The translations under genes were made by a program, and so were the position numbers. The notes under the pieces are model-generated. The model did not search any database. It was not told the DNA's origin and saw only the letters and a list, made by a program, of their open reading frames with translations. Below, piece after piece: positions 28,501-37,127 of a stretch of DNA of 64,000 bases (its first letter is position 1; each line of letters begins with the position of its first letter). Source of the stretch: Phycisphaeraceae bacterium (GTDB lineage Bacteria; Planctomycetota; Phycisphaerae; Phycisphaerales; UBA1924); assembly GCA_023898685.1 (NCBI GenBank), contig CP060234.1, positions 2,852,001 to 2,916,000 on the forward strand, in the 5' to 3' direction.

Positions 28501-28944
28501 GATCCCGGGGTGATGCATCCGGCCGAGCACCTCGGCCTCGTGCTCGAACCGTCGCACCAGCGAGGGCGACGCCATCGCACCCCGAATCACCTTCAGCGCC
28601 ACCGTCCGTCGCGGTCGCTCCTGTTCGGCCAGGTAGACCACGCCCATCCCCCCCGCGCCCAGGAATCGCAACACCCGATACGAGCCGATCATCTTGTCCG
28701 GCGGCAGGGCGAACCCGTCTCCGGCGGGTTCGTCGCTGAAGGTTGCTCCAAGAGGCGCCGCAACCGGCGGGACATCGAGCATCCCGATCGATTCCGACGC
28801 GTGGCGTAGCAGTGAGTCGATCTCCGCATGAAGTTCCGGGTCGTTGCCGCACTGCGCGGCCACGAATGAGGCCCGCGCCGCCGCCGGCCGTTCCATCGCC
28901 GCCGCGAAGATCGACTCGACCTGCTGAAGCCGGCCCGCGTTCAT
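25594..28944 (-). CDS. Membrane Ser/Thr protein kinase with WD40 propeller region (module 2)
   Basis: A kinase of 1,116 residues. The kinase domain covers residues ~88-350 (FLGAGGMGVVYLAEQ, VALKVIRG, HRDLKPSNILVD, DFGVARAVD, GTLPYMSPEQ). A membrane helix lies near 400 (SLLIILLLAAFAGYASI) and the next ~100 residues are helical. From about 500 to the end there are many WD40-type repeats (AAGTMTGQVYVL, VAYSPDGTRLYTSGSPDGIIVWDAQ, LAFSPTGRTLVSGGDDGTIKLWDPQ), enough for two propellers. The start at 28944 is used because the sigma gene ends just before it (28950). It differs from the other two kinases of the window, which have TPRs, so its input signal or partner is probably different. Confidence 0.92.
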   Translation of the reverse strand: MNAGRLQQVESIFAAAMERPAAARASFVAAQCGNDPELHAEIDSLLRHASESIGMLDVPPVAAPLGATFSDEPAGDGFALPPDKMIGSYRVLRFLGAGGMGVVYLAEQERPRRTVALKVIRGAMASPSLVRRFEHEAEVLGRMHHPGIAQIYEAGVADTIHGPWSYLAMELVEGPPITDFVEARRLHTRERLELIASVCDAIHHAHQRGVIHRDLKPSNILVDARGQPKILDFGVARAVDADMALTTLRTGAGQLIGTLPYMSPEQVAADPSEIDNRSDVYALGVLTFELLTGRTPHDLRSRSIPEAARIIRDEPPTRLSTIDRGLRGDVETIVGKAMAKDKQQRYQSAAEFAEDLRRYLAGEPIVAREASAVERLRRSLRRYQRAAAGSLLIILLLAAFAGYASIQSMRNRALATSERSARAEEAFARREASELNIHLKDELRAGLLERGRIEGVANNGPGAEAVLWPELIRDPGSRQAYWALWELSARFPCRWTALIDDGDAVVGAASPDARLLAAGTMTGQVYVLLAETGDVLCKAGVTPPERAAGIMAMRFVDNETILTVHADGWVRRWRGDSESYAEADSWRVSPTRLVTAAFSADVSLLAVADADGEVSVWPADSADRMGGFHSAGAGACAIAVHTGTRTLAVGTRDGRISICPLEELEQQRTIGTRAELYRSLAFSPDGLSLYSTANNGVMASWSLGNEPMIRLRYGATDARRVVPNSNGRSLLTLRNLGLTVVDLVDDRSELVGFPMGAFTDAVWVGDRVLTVEPEGLRLWDSHTWPARTEIGTHASWAFSVGFNPSGDRVVSASGDGTVVVRSVPDGREISTLRLPDQVRSRAALFTGDSSTVAAGCSDGLIRLFNADTGGETGTLASVGAEVYGLALCPDGSRVAAISINGLLSVIDLRAHELLAQADGLSNGAKGVAYSPDGTRLYTSGSPDGIIVWDAQSLEQSDLLPTTDQPWAVAVDPSGTMVAAGTYGATVEFFDLSTGKHAIGMGRHHQVVAGLAFSPTGRTLVSGGDDGTIKLWDPQTHRLLASLEPGRGQIAGLAFHPGDRLLACATAGGPVQLWDLAYHQRYLGANLDSAITRFAEEQISPEKIDQLRRLLAQPGTE

Positions 28945-28949
28945 GGTGT

Positions 28950-29576
28950 TCAGGCGTCCCCCGGCGCGTGGTCCGCGAGCGCGCGGTGCAGCCACGCCCT
29001 CGCGAACGACCAGTCCGCCTTTACTGTCGCGGGCGAGATATCCAGCACCGCGGCTGTTTCCTCGATCGAGAGCCCGGCGAAGTACCGGAGCATCACCACA
29101 CGCCCCTTCCGTGCGTCAATGGCCGACAGCTTGTCGAGGGCCTCGTCCAGCGCGAGCAGGTCGCCCGGGGCCGGCTCGCTCACCATCGCTCCTTCGTGCA
29201 ACTCGACGCGCTCTCGCCCGCCCCCATGCCGGAGCCGCCGCCTGTGCCTGGCCCGTTCGACCAGGATCCGTCGCATCGCCAAAGCCGCGGCACCGAAGAA
29301 GTGTCCCCGGCTGTTCCACTGCAGCCCCATGTCTCCCACCAGCCGCAAGTACGCCTCATGCACCAGCGCCGTCGGCTGGAGCGTCTGCCCGGGCGCCTCC
29401 GCCCCAAGCCGCACCCGGGCGAGCTTCCTCAATTCCTCGTACACGAGCGGGAGCAACTCGGCCGAGGCTCGCGGGTCTCCCGACCCTGCCGCGTTGAGCA
29501 GCATGGTGACCTCATGGGGCGACCGCGCCGGCGGCGTCGGCTGGAAGGCAGCACCAGGCGGATCAGACTCGACCAC
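28950..29576 (-). CDS. RNA polymerase sigma factor, planctomycete ECF type (module 2)
   Basis: A 208-residue ECF sigma factor starting at GTG 29576, with AGGAG just upstream. Region 2 contains LLPLVYEELRKLARVRLGAEAPGQTLQPTALVHEAYLRLVGD and SRGHFFGAAALAMRRILVERARHRRR. Region 4 contains KGRVVMLRYFAGLSIEETAAVLDISPATVKADWSFARAWLHRAL. The kinase gene starts six bases after its stop codon. The open frame extends 33 codons upstream of the chosen start, but that part has no family match. The 658-base spacer on its other side leads to two beta-helix genes read in the opposite direction. Confidence 0.93.
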   Translation of the reverse strand: MVESDPPGAAFQPTPPARSPHEVTMLLNAAGSGDPRASAELLPLVYEELRKLARVRLGAEAPGQTLQPTALVHEAYLRLVGDMGLQWNSRGHFFGAAALAMRRILVERARHRRRLRHGGGRERVELHEGAMVSEPAPGDLLALDEALDKLSAIDARKGRVVMLRYFAGLSIEETAAVLDISPATVKADWSFARAWLHRALADHAPGDA

Positions 29577-30234
29577 TGTTCTCCTCGCGTGTGCCCCCGC
29601 AGCAGCCGGACGATTCTCGCCGACGCAGCCCGTTCGCACAAGGGGCCCAGGTTCTTTTTGTCTTTCGCGAGCCACCCATGCGTCGGATGTCGCACTGATT
29701 CCCGGACGCGGTGCTCAATCCACGGGGGCAAAGCCGAGGGCGGGGTTTGGGCCAACTCGAATGCAAGACATGCGGCCGCCATGGCCTAGGTAGTGTGCTC
29801 GATGCAGGGCGTGCGAGGGTGAGTGTGGCCCGGCCAGCATGTCCGAGGCCGGCCGGCGCCAGCCTCTCTTGCGATCCAGGGGCGTCGGCCCGGTCGCCCT
29901 GTCGTGGACCAGGTATGCGCGGCGGTGTGCATCGGCTCGCCGCGCCCTCGTGACGCCATGAGTGGGGGCCTACGCCGCGCGAGGCGTGGGGGGAGAGCGA
30001 CGCTTTCATCGGTGCTGGTGGACATCTCTGTCTCCAGAACGAATCCGCCGCGGGCGGCGTGGAAAGCCCGCCCAGCCGCGCCGCAGCCTGCCGGAGCCTC
30101 CGGAGTTCAGGTGCTCGGTTACCGGGCATGCAGAGCTCCTCAAGGCATGGAAAAACACCGACCCGGCCGGCTCTCTGTCGCCCCGAAGTCGCACTGACGG
30201 TGGCACGGTTGTCTCGAGTGAAAGGACCCCAGCC
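29577..30234. other. Divergent spacer between ECF sigma gene and beta-helix genes
   Basis: 658 bases with no supported gene. The open frames are low-complexity Arg/Pro/Ala translations. The ribosome site AAAGGA of the next gene lies at its right end (30221-30226). Promoters for both directions are expected here, but I could not pick a convincing pair. Confidence 0.55.
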
Positions 30235-31389
30235 ATGAAACTATGTGGCGTCACGCCGCTCATCATTCTCGCTCTCGCGGCTCTGGCATCAGGCCCCATC
30301 GATCCACCGGCCGGCCCTGTCCAGAGCACGATGAAGACCCTGGACGAGGTCGAGGCGAGAATCCCCGTCAACGCCGAGACTTGTCCGCCGAACGGGGCGG
30401 CGGCGATCTATGTGATCAGCCAGCCCGGTTCCTACTACCTCACCGGGGATCTGCTGGGTGTTGCCAACCAGTCCGGGATCAAGATCACCACCAGCAATGT
30501 GACGCTCGACCTGAACGGCTACGTCGTGACCGGCGTCCCGGGCTCGCACCACGGCATCGAGGGAGCCCAGCGCACCTCGGTCGCCAATGGTGTCGTCAGG
30601 GCATGGGGGCAGAAAGGCATCCTCCTGACCGAGGAAGCAACGGTGACCGGCGTTCGTGCGACGGGCAACGGGGAGACAGGGGTCTTCGTCACCAACTCGT
30701 CGATCGTCTCGGACTGCGTGTTCTCGCACAACGGGACCGATGGCCTCTCGGTGCAGGAGGGCTCGGTCGTTCGCGACTGTGCCGCGGCGTCGAACGTGCG
30801 GCATGGCTTCGCTATCGGGAACGCCTGCACACTTGAGAACTGCAACTCGCGCGCCAACACGGGCGACGGTTTCAACATCTTCAGCTATGGGACGGCGCGC
30901 GGTTGCGAGGCGTATGACAACCAGGGCCACGGCTTTCAGTCCGCAAGCTACGCCAAGTTCAAGGAGTGCGTCTCGAACAGCAACGGGCTGGACGGGTTCC
31001 ATACCGTCAACTTCGTGGACATCTCCGGCTGTGCCGCGGCCGACAACGCCGGGCACGGAATCTCGACCTCGTTCTATTCACGCATCCGCGGCAATGTCTG
31101 CAACACCAACGGCAACCTCGGGAATGGCGCGGGCATCCACCTCACACCTGGGGCGTCGAGCACCGCCGTGCTCGACAATGCGTGCGACGGCAATGACTGG
31201 GGCATACAGATCGCCGGGGCGGGCAACCTCGTAGTCGGCAACACGTGCTCCAGCAACACAACGAACTACGACATTGTGGCCAACAACCACGTCGGCGTCA
31301 TCACCAGTCTGCCCTTGTCCGGCGCGATCGGCGGCGATGTCGGGGGCAACTCCGCCGGCGCCGTCCCCGGCTGCAACTACGCGTTCTAG
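30235..31389 (+). CDS. Secreted right-handed beta-helix protein (copy 1)
   Basis: A 384-residue exported protein. The signal peptide is LIILALAALASG. After it comes a short conserved head (GPIDPPAGPVQSTMKTLDEVEAR) and a lead-in strand (YVISQPGSYYLTGDLLG), then about ten parallel beta-helix rungs of the NosD/PbH1 type (VTGVRATGNGETGVFV, VSDCVFSHNGTDGLSV, LENCNSRANTGDGFNIF, and so on), ending with GNTCSSNTTNYDI and a Gly-rich tail. Such folds often bind or cleave polysaccharides, but no catalytic triad can be read. It is followed 61 bases later by a paralogue. The start has AAAGGA nine bases upstream. Confidence 0.85.
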   Translation: MKLCGVTPLIILALAALASGPIDPPAGPVQSTMKTLDEVEARIPVNAETCPPNGAAAIYVISQPGSYYLTGDLLGVANQSGIKITTSNVTLDLNGYVVTGVPGSHHGIEGAQRTSVANGVVRAWGQKGILLTEEATVTGVRATGNGETGVFVTNSSIVSDCVFSHNGTDGLSVQEGSVVRDCAAASNVRHGFAIGNACTLENCNSRANTGDGFNIFSYGTARGCEAYDNQGHGFQSASYAKFKECVSNSNGLDGFHTVNFVDISGCAAADNAGHGISTSFYSRIRGNVCNTNGNLGNGAGIHLTPGASSTAVLDNACDGNDWGIQIAGAGNLVVGNTCSSNTTNYDIVANNHVGVITSLPLSGAIGGDVGGNSAGAVPGCNYAF

Positions 31390-31450
31390 TCGATCCCGCT
31401 CGAAACCGGTCCAGGCCCTGCAGCACGGCAGGCGACAAGGAGGCCACCCC

Positions 31451-32698
31451 ATGAAACGAACCAGCAGCGTACTCGCGACAGCCGCCGTTCTCGCCTTGGG
31501 CGGCGTCATGAGCGTCTCCGCCGGGCCCGTTGACCCGCCCGTCGGACCGATCCAGAGCACGATGAAGACACTCGGCGAGGTCGAGCCGCGCACGCCCATC
31601 AACACTGAGACCTGTCCGGGCGACGCGAACAGCATCTTCCGGATTGCCCAGCCGGGTTCGTATTATCTGACCGCCAATCTCCAGGGGGCCTCGGGCTTCA
31701 GCGGGATCGAGATCGGCGCCGACAATGTCACCATCGATCTGTGCGGGTTCACGCTGCGGGGGGGAGGCGGCTCCTCGCTCGACGGGATCACCATGAGCGG
31801 GGGGCACCGCGGAATCGCCGTGCTCAACGGGAAGGTCGAGTTCTGGTCCGGCAACGGCGTGAACCTGGCGCTCGCGGCGTCCTCCCGCGTCTCGGGTGTC
31901 TTCGCGATCGACAACAGCCTCGCCGGCATCACTGTCGGCTCGGCGTCGATGGTCACCGACTGTCAAACACACGGAAACGACGACTGGGGGTTCCTGGCCT
32001 CGAACAACTGTGTGCTCCGCGACTGCGTCAGCGCCTACGACGGCAAGGGCATCTCCGCGGACTACGCGTCGCTGATCGAGCGGTGCAGCGTATCCAACAG
32101 CCATGCGCAGGGCTTCACGGTCTACTCCGGGTGCGTGCTCCAGAGGTGCTCCGCGCTGACCAATACGAACTATGGATTCTGGCTCGGCGCCAAGTCAATT
32201 GCTCGGGACTGTTCCGCGGGCTCCAACGGCGACCACGGCTTCGTTCCCCAGAGCAACTGCTCGCTCAAGGGCTGCACCTCGAACACCAACGGCAAGTCCG
32301 GCTTCTTCCTTGCCCAGGGGTGCGACATCTCCGAGTGCTACGCGTCCGACAACAGCCTGCACGGCATCGACTGCGGCGACGATTGCACGGTGACCGGCAA
32401 CACCTGCCGGGGCAACGGGGTCGGCGCCCAGCACGGCTCCGGTATCCACATCGCCTCAGGCGTGATCCGGGTGCTGCTTGAGCACAACATCTGCACCCGC
32501 AACCACTGGGGCGTCCAGATCGCCGGGCTGGATAACTTCGTCGTTGGCAACCGATGCACGATGAACGCCACCAGCTTCGACATCGTGCAGGGCAACAGGG
32601 TCGGCGCCATCATCGTGCTCCCGCTGGCCGGACCGATCGGCGGCAACGCCGGTGGCGACTCGGCTGGCGGCAGCTCGCTCTCAAACATCGCGTACTGA
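31451..32698 (+). CDS. Secreted right-handed beta-helix protein (copy 2)
   Basis: A 415-residue paralogue of the preceding gene with the same head (GPVDPPVGPIQSTMKTLGEVE) and lead-in (IAQPGSYYLTANLQG), then beta-helix rungs rich in Asn, Cys and Gly (VTDCQTHGNDDWGFLA, LRDCVSAYDGKGISA, IERCSVSNSHAQGFTV). The last parts match copy 1 almost word for word (HNICTRNHWGVQIAGLDNFVVGN, PLAGPIGGNAGGDSAGG), showing a tandem duplication with divergence in the middle rungs. AAGGAGG lies before the ATG. The two genes form an operon, perhaps with the dockerin gene that starts 30 bases downstream. Confidence 0.86.
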   Translation: MKRTSSVLATAAVLALGGVMSVSAGPVDPPVGPIQSTMKTLGEVEPRTPINTETCPGDANSIFRIAQPGSYYLTANLQGASGFSGIEIGADNVTIDLCGFTLRGGGGSSLDGITMSGGHRGIAVLNGKVEFWSGNGVNLALAASSRVSGVFAIDNSLAGITVGSASMVTDCQTHGNDDWGFLASNNCVLRDCVSAYDGKGISADYASLIERCSVSNSHAQGFTVYSGCVLQRCSALTNTNYGFWLGAKSIARDCSAGSNGDHGFVPQSNCSLKGCTSNTNGKSGFFLAQGCDISECYASDNSLHGIDCGDDCTVTGNTCRGNGVGAQHGSGIHIASGVIRVLLEHNICTRNHWGVQIAGLDNFVVGNRCTMNATSFDIVQGNRVGAIIVLPLAGPIGGNAGGDSAGGSSLSNIAY

Positions 32699-32728
32699 GT
32701 CGCGGCTCATTCCCGGATGGAGCATCAC

Positions 32729-33381
32729 ATGCGTACCCCGATTGTCCTGTCCGCACTCTGCGCCTCGGGCGGCGCCGCCCTCGGCCAGGCCAGCAGCATC
32801 TCGCCTGTCAACAAGTGGTCCTGGGGTGAGAACATCGGCTGGATGAACTGGCGCGACGCGGGAAGCCCGGCGGCCTCTCAGGGTGTGGTCGTCCATGACA
32901 GGATCCTGTCAGGACTCGCATGGGGGAGTCGGTCGGATGGATCAACCTGGGTGACGGCACACCGCGCAACGGTGTGCAGTACAGCAACACCAACGGCGTG
33001 GATGTCGGGGTCAACATCGAGCCGGACGGTGCGCTCTGGGGCCTCGCGTGGGGTGAGAACATCGGGTGGATCAACTTCGCCGGCGGCGCACTGGCCGATC
33101 CACCGCAACCAGCGCGGATCGACTTCGCCTCTCACCGACTCCGCGGGTATGTGTGGGCCGAGAATGTGGGATGGATCAACCTCGACGACAACGATCACTA
33201 TGTCGCCATGCGATGCCCCGGGGATCTCAATGGCGATGGAGTGCTCGACCTTTCGGATATCACTGTTTTCGTTTCCGGCTTCCTCAACCAAGATCCGGTC
33301 TCGGACATTGACGGCAATGGACTGCACGATCTGATGGACATCAACCTTTTCGTGTCGCTGTTCCTCGCAGGGTGCCAGTAG
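32729..33381 (+). pseudogene. Secreted GWIN-repeat protein with GC-type dockerin, frameshifted
   Basis: Two frames together make one protein. The first frame starts at ATG 32729 with GGATGGAG upstream and a signal peptide (MRTPIVLSALCASGGAALGQ), then NKWSWGENIGWMNW and LSGLAWG. At a run of five G (32922-32926) the sense changes frame and continues as ESVGWINLGDG, LAWGENIGWINFAGG, YVWAENVGWINLDDN, then a two-unit GC-type dockerin (DLNGDGVLDLSDI, DIDGNGLHDLMDI) ending LAGCQ. Restoring one base in the G run would join the frames: tgg-ggN-gag matches the WGE of the other repeats. Either a true frameshift mutation or a sequencing error in the homopolymer. If read intact it would be about 217 residues. 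Confidence 0.75.
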
Positions 33382-33692
33382 CCAGTTGCCAGCGAGATGC
33401 TCCATCCGGGTCTGCCCCGAGATAACGCCCAGCGCCGGCGTTCACACCCTGGGGCTCAGCACGATCATCGCACCGCGCAGCCGGGCCCCGATTTGCCGGA
33501 AGCTGTGCCGCGAGCGATTCCGGCTCACCCGCAGCCTTCGCCCACCCCGACCGCTGACGCGGCTATCTCCAGTGCGCATCCCGCTGGTCCTTGGTCGGGT
33601 TGCTCCACCTTTGCTCGCTCGCCACCCGACCCTGGAATGCGCGGCGTGCGCTGCAAGACGACGCCGCCAACGAGTGTGCCGTCGTAATCGCT
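33382..33692. other. Convergent intergenic spacer
   Basis: About 310 bases between converging genes. No supported gene; translations are low-complexity. Short GC-rich inverted repeats (for example around CCCAGCGCCGGCG) are present, but none has a clear T tail. Confidence 0.5.
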
Positions 33693-36290
33693 TCAGTTGG
33701 TGTTGCCGCACCGTTCAATGAGCGCCTGCAACTCACTGGCCGCGTCTTCTTGCGCGCCGGCGGCCTGCAACGCGGCCTCGAAGGCGGCGCGTGCTTCGTC
33801 CTTGCGTCCCTGGTTGAGCAGGGCCTCCCCGAGGCCCCGCTGAACCGGCAGCATGTGCGGCGCCGGGTCGTAGCTGGCGGCGGCCAGCAGTTCGAGGCAC
33901 CGCCGGAAGGCCGCCTCGCTCTCGGCGTGCCGCCCAGCCGCTTCGAGCGCCTGCGCGGAACGTGTCATCGCTGCCATGCAGGTCGGGTTGTCGGTGCCGA
34001 ACTGGGTCTCCAGCAGCTTGACGCCCCGGTCGGCCAGATCGACCGCGCGATCGTGGTCACCCAGGCGTCCGTACACCTCGCCGAGCGACATCGACGGGAA
34101 GGCCACGGTGTAGTGATCCTTTCCGTAGAGGTCGATGTGCATCTGCAGCGACTGCTCGAGGGTCTCCTTCGCCTCGTCGACGCGGTCCAGGGTGAGCAGC
34201 AGGCGTCCGAGATTCGACAGGCCGACCGCGACGTTGGGGTTTGGCCTCGGGTCAACCGAGCGGCGGAGATCGATCGACTCGCGATACAGCTTCTCGGCGT
34301 CTTCGAGCCGGCCTTCGTCCCTTGCCAGCACCGCGAGCGAATTGAGCACGATGCCCGACTCAATCTTCGCGTCGACGCCGCGGAAGAGCGAGAGCGAATG
34401 GTCGTAGGCGGCCCGCGCCTCCTCTAGCCTCCTCAGCCGGCGGAGGATGGCGCCGTGCATCATCTCGATTCGGCCCAGATCAATGTCGGGAACATCTGTG
34501 GTGAGGGTGAGCGAGTCCTCGATCAGTTCGAGCGCGCGGTCCCACTGCCCCGCGTCCATCTTCAACTCCGCGAGCTGGCGCGCCGCCTGGGATTGCAGCA
34601 CCGAGTCCCCGCTCGCCCGGTAGGTCTCGATCGCCTCGTCGAGCAGCTTCTCGGCGATATCGTTCTCGCCCAGTTGGCGGTGGGCGTCGGCCCTGACGAG
34701 CGTCGCCTCGGTGCTGGCGGCCGGGTCGTCGGGTTCCAGCGTGTCATACAGGTCGTGCGCTTTGTCGAGCAGGCGCGCGGCCTGCTCGTATTCGAAGATC
34801 GCGTGGTGCGTCCGGCCCATGATCGTGAGCATGTCGGCCCGCACGGCGGGGTTGGCGACCTCATCGTCGAGCGACGACTCGGCCTGCATGAGCATTGCCT
34901 CGAGCAGCGCCGTGTCACGTCCCTTTGCCTCGTCCGGTCCCAGGCCTAGCAGGATGTGCTCGAGGAACTTCGAGGACCCCCGCGCCCGCTCCAGCGACTC
35001 CTCGGCCTGGCCGCGGGCCTTCGACTCGCTGGTCAACGCCGCCTGCATGTCGGCCTTCGCCTGCCGTTCGCGGCTGAGTGACACCGTCGCCGCGACGAGC
35101 CCGACGGCGAGCGCGAGGATCACCGCGGCCGTCGACGCCACGAGCACGCGGTTGCGCCTGGTGAACTTGACGAGCTGGTAGAAGGTGCTGGGCGGGCGCG
35201 CGACGATCGGCTGGTCGTCGAGGAATCGGCGGATGTCACCCCCGAGCTCCGACGCGGACTGGTACCTCCGTGCCTTGTCGCGCTCCAGCGCCTTCGCGAG
35301 GATCGTGTCCACGTCGCCCCGCAGCGCGGTGTTCACCGAGCCAATCCGCGTCGCCTCGGTCTCGCGGATCGCGCGGATCGCGTCAGGCAGGGGCAGACGC
35401 TCGACGCTGATCGGCAACCGCCCGGCGAGCAGCTCGAAGATCACGACGCCCAGCGAGTAGATGTCGCTCCGGGTGTCCAGATCGTCGGGGTTCCCGGTCG
35501 CCTGCTCGGGGCTCATGTACCCCGCCGTCCCGACGATCTGCCCCGCCTCGGTCTGCAGCGTGGTGACGAGCACGTCGCTGTCGGTCAGGCGAGCGACCCC
35601 GAAGTCGAGGATCTTGGGCCGCCCGCTCGCGTCGACGAGGATGTTGGCGGGCTTGAGGTCGCGGTGGATCACGCCGCGCTGGTGCGCGTGCTCGACCGCC
35701 TCGCAGATCCGGCACGCGAGTTCGAGACGGTCGCGCGTGCCGAGCTTGTTCGCCTCGGCGTAGGCGGTGACCGACACGCCCTCGACGAGCTCCATCGCGA
35801 GGTAGGGCAGTTGCCTCCCGCCGGCCTCGCCGACACCGACTTCGTAGATCTGCGCGATGCCCGGGTGGTTGAGCCGCCCCAGCACCTCGGCCTCGCGCCG
35901 GAACCGCGCGAGCAGCGAGCGGGTGACCAGACCCGACCGGATCACCTTGAGCGCGACACGCCGGTGCGGGCGCTCCTGCTCGGCCTCGTAGACCGCGCCC
36001 ATCCCGCCCTCGCCCAGCAGGCCGAGCACGCGGTACCCTCTGATCTCGGGCCCGCTCGCGAGCGCATCGCCCGACACAAGCGGTGTGAACTGCGAGCCGG
36101 CCTCGACCGCCTCGTCCGCGAGGATGTCGTCACGATTCGACGCGGCGAGCAGCCGCTCCACCTCGGCTCTTAGTCCCGGATCGTCGGCGCACTCCGCGTC
36201 GAGCACCCGGCGCCGCTCGTCGGGCCCCAGGCGGAACACCACGCCGTAGATCTCGGCGAGCCGCTCGTGGCGCTGCGGGTCGCCGCTCAT
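33693..36290 (-). CDS. Membrane Ser/Thr protein kinase with TPR sensor region (module 3)
   Basis: An 865-residue kinase close in design to the one at 22865-25399. The kinase domain covers residues ~86-350 (LLGEGGMGAVYEAEQ, VALKVIRSG, HRDLKPANILVD, DFGVARLTD, GTAGYMSPEQ). A membrane helix lies near 376-398 (VLVASTAAVILALAVGLVAATVSL). The C-terminal half has TPR-like helices (AIFEYEQAARLLDKAHDLYDTL, NLGRLLLTLDRVDEAKETLEQSL, RKDEARAAFEAALQAAG). The ATG at 36290 overlaps the TGA of the sigma gene (ATGA), so the two are translationally coupled. The gene opposite the sigma gene is a paralogue of the large secreted protein of module 1. Confidence 0.93.
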   Translation of the reverse strand: MSGDPQRHERLAEIYGVVFRLGPDERRRVLDAECADDPGLRAEVERLLAASNRDDILADEAVEAGSQFTPLVSGDALASGPEIRGYRVLGLLGEGGMGAVYEAEQERPHRRVALKVIRSGLVTRSLLARFRREAEVLGRLNHPGIAQIYEVGVGEAGGRQLPYLAMELVEGVSVTAYAEANKLGTRDRLELACRICEAVEHAHQRGVIHRDLKPANILVDASGRPKILDFGVARLTDSDVLVTTLQTEAGQIVGTAGYMSPEQATGNPDDLDTRSDIYSLGVVIFELLAGRLPISVERLPLPDAIRAIRETEATRIGSVNTALRGDVDTILAKALERDKARRYQSASELGGDIRRFLDDQPIVARPPSTFYQLVKFTRRNRVLVASTAAVILALAVGLVAATVSLSRERQAKADMQAALTSESKARGQAEESLERARGSSKFLEHILLGLGPDEAKGRDTALLEAMLMQAESSLDDEVANPAVRADMLTIMGRTHHAIFEYEQAARLLDKAHDLYDTLEPDDPAASTEATLVRADAHRQLGENDIAEKLLDEAIETYRASGDSVLQSQAARQLAELKMDAGQWDRALELIEDSLTLTTDVPDIDLGRIEMMHGAILRRLRRLEEARAAYDHSLSLFRGVDAKIESGIVLNSLAVLARDEGRLEDAEKLYRESIDLRRSVDPRPNPNVAVGLSNLGRLLLTLDRVDEAKETLEQSLQMHIDLYGKDHYTVAFPSMSLGEVYGRLGDHDRAVDLADRGVKLLETQFGTDNPTCMAAMTRSAQALEAAGRHAESEAAFRRCLELLAAASYDPAPHMLPVQRGLGEALLNQGRKDEARAAFEAALQAAGAQEDAASELQALIERCGNTN

Positions 36291-36934
36291 CGCGAGTCCT
36301 CCAGCCGGCCGCGAAGCCAGGCCCTCGCGAAGTGCCACTCGGCGTCGATGGTCCGCTTGCTGACGCCCAGGACGGCGGCGATCTGCTCGACCGTCAGCCC
36401 CCCGAAGAACCGCATCTCAACGACACGCGCCTGCCGCTCGTTCAGGCGGGCCAACTCCTCGAGCGCCTCATCGACGTCCGCGGCGTCGAAGTCGGCGTCC
36501 CCGTCCGAGGACCCGATCCCCGAAAGCGTGATCCGGGCCCAGCCCCCGCCCCGCTTCTGCGCCCGCTTCTGGCGGGCGTGATCGGCGAGCACGAACCGCA
36601 TCGCGTTGGCGGCGATCGCGAAGAAGTGGGCCCGGCTCTCGAACGCCAGCTCCTGGGCCCCCAGCAGACGCACGAACGCCTCGTGCACGAGCGCGGTGGG
36701 CTGGAGTGTGTTCGGGGCGCGGTCCGCGCCCAGGTACGAGGCCGCAAGGGCGCGGAGCTGCGCGTAGACCGCCGGGACCAGCCGCTCGACGGCACCCGGG
36801 TTCGTGGCCGCCGTCTCGAGCAGGCGCGAGATTTCTGCGGGTTCGAGATGGGCTGGATCGCTCTGCAACGGGGCCCCCAAAGCTCCGGGAGGCATCATCG
36901 CCCCGGTGCTCGCGGCACACAAGGTCGGTGTCAC
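36287..36934 (-). CDS. RNA polymerase sigma factor, planctomycete ECF type (module 3)
   Basis: A 215-residue ECF sigma factor. The GTG start at 36934 has GGGAG upstream. Region 2: VERLVPAVYAQLRALAASYLGADRAPNTLQPTALVHEAFVRLLGA and SRAHFFAIAANAMRFVLADHARQKRAQKRGG. Region 4: RQARVVEMRFFGGLTVEQIAAVLGVSKRTIDAEWHFARAWLRGRL. A good -35/-10 pair (TTGCCC, GATAAC) lies upstream. It shares the layout of module 1: sigma and TPR kinase on one strand, large secreted protein on the other. Confidence 0.93.
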   Translation of the reverse strand: MTPTLCAASTGAMMPPGALGAPLQSDPAHLEPAEISRLLETAATNPGAVERLVPAVYAQLRALAASYLGADRAPNTLQPTALVHEAFVRLLGAQELAFESRAHFFAIAANAMRFVLADHARQKRAQKRGGGWARITLSGIGSSDGDADFDAADVDEALEELARLNERQARVVEMRFFGGLTVEQIAAVLGVSKRTIDAEWHFARAWLRGRLEDSR

Positions 36935-36957
36935 GAATCACTCCCAGAATCACGAAC

Positions 36958-36986
36958 GTTATCCGATCAACCGGCGCGACGGGCAA
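36958..36986 (-). promoter_or_regulatory. Probable promoter of the module 3 sigma-kinase operon
   Basis: On the minus strand TTGCCC (36986-36981), 17 bases, GATAAC (36963-36958). The start codon lies 23 bases downstream of the -10 box. Confidence 0.55.
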
Positions 36987-37127
36987 ATTCGTTCGTCTAC
37001 TTCTGCGCGGTCCGCCGTCGCTTCGCGATTCCGCGTCCAGGGGAATCACGTCGCTCACCAAGAACGCGGGCCCATCCTCCTGACCGGTTGTCGCGGCCCG
37101 CGGGGACATTCGCAAGGGGAGGAAACC

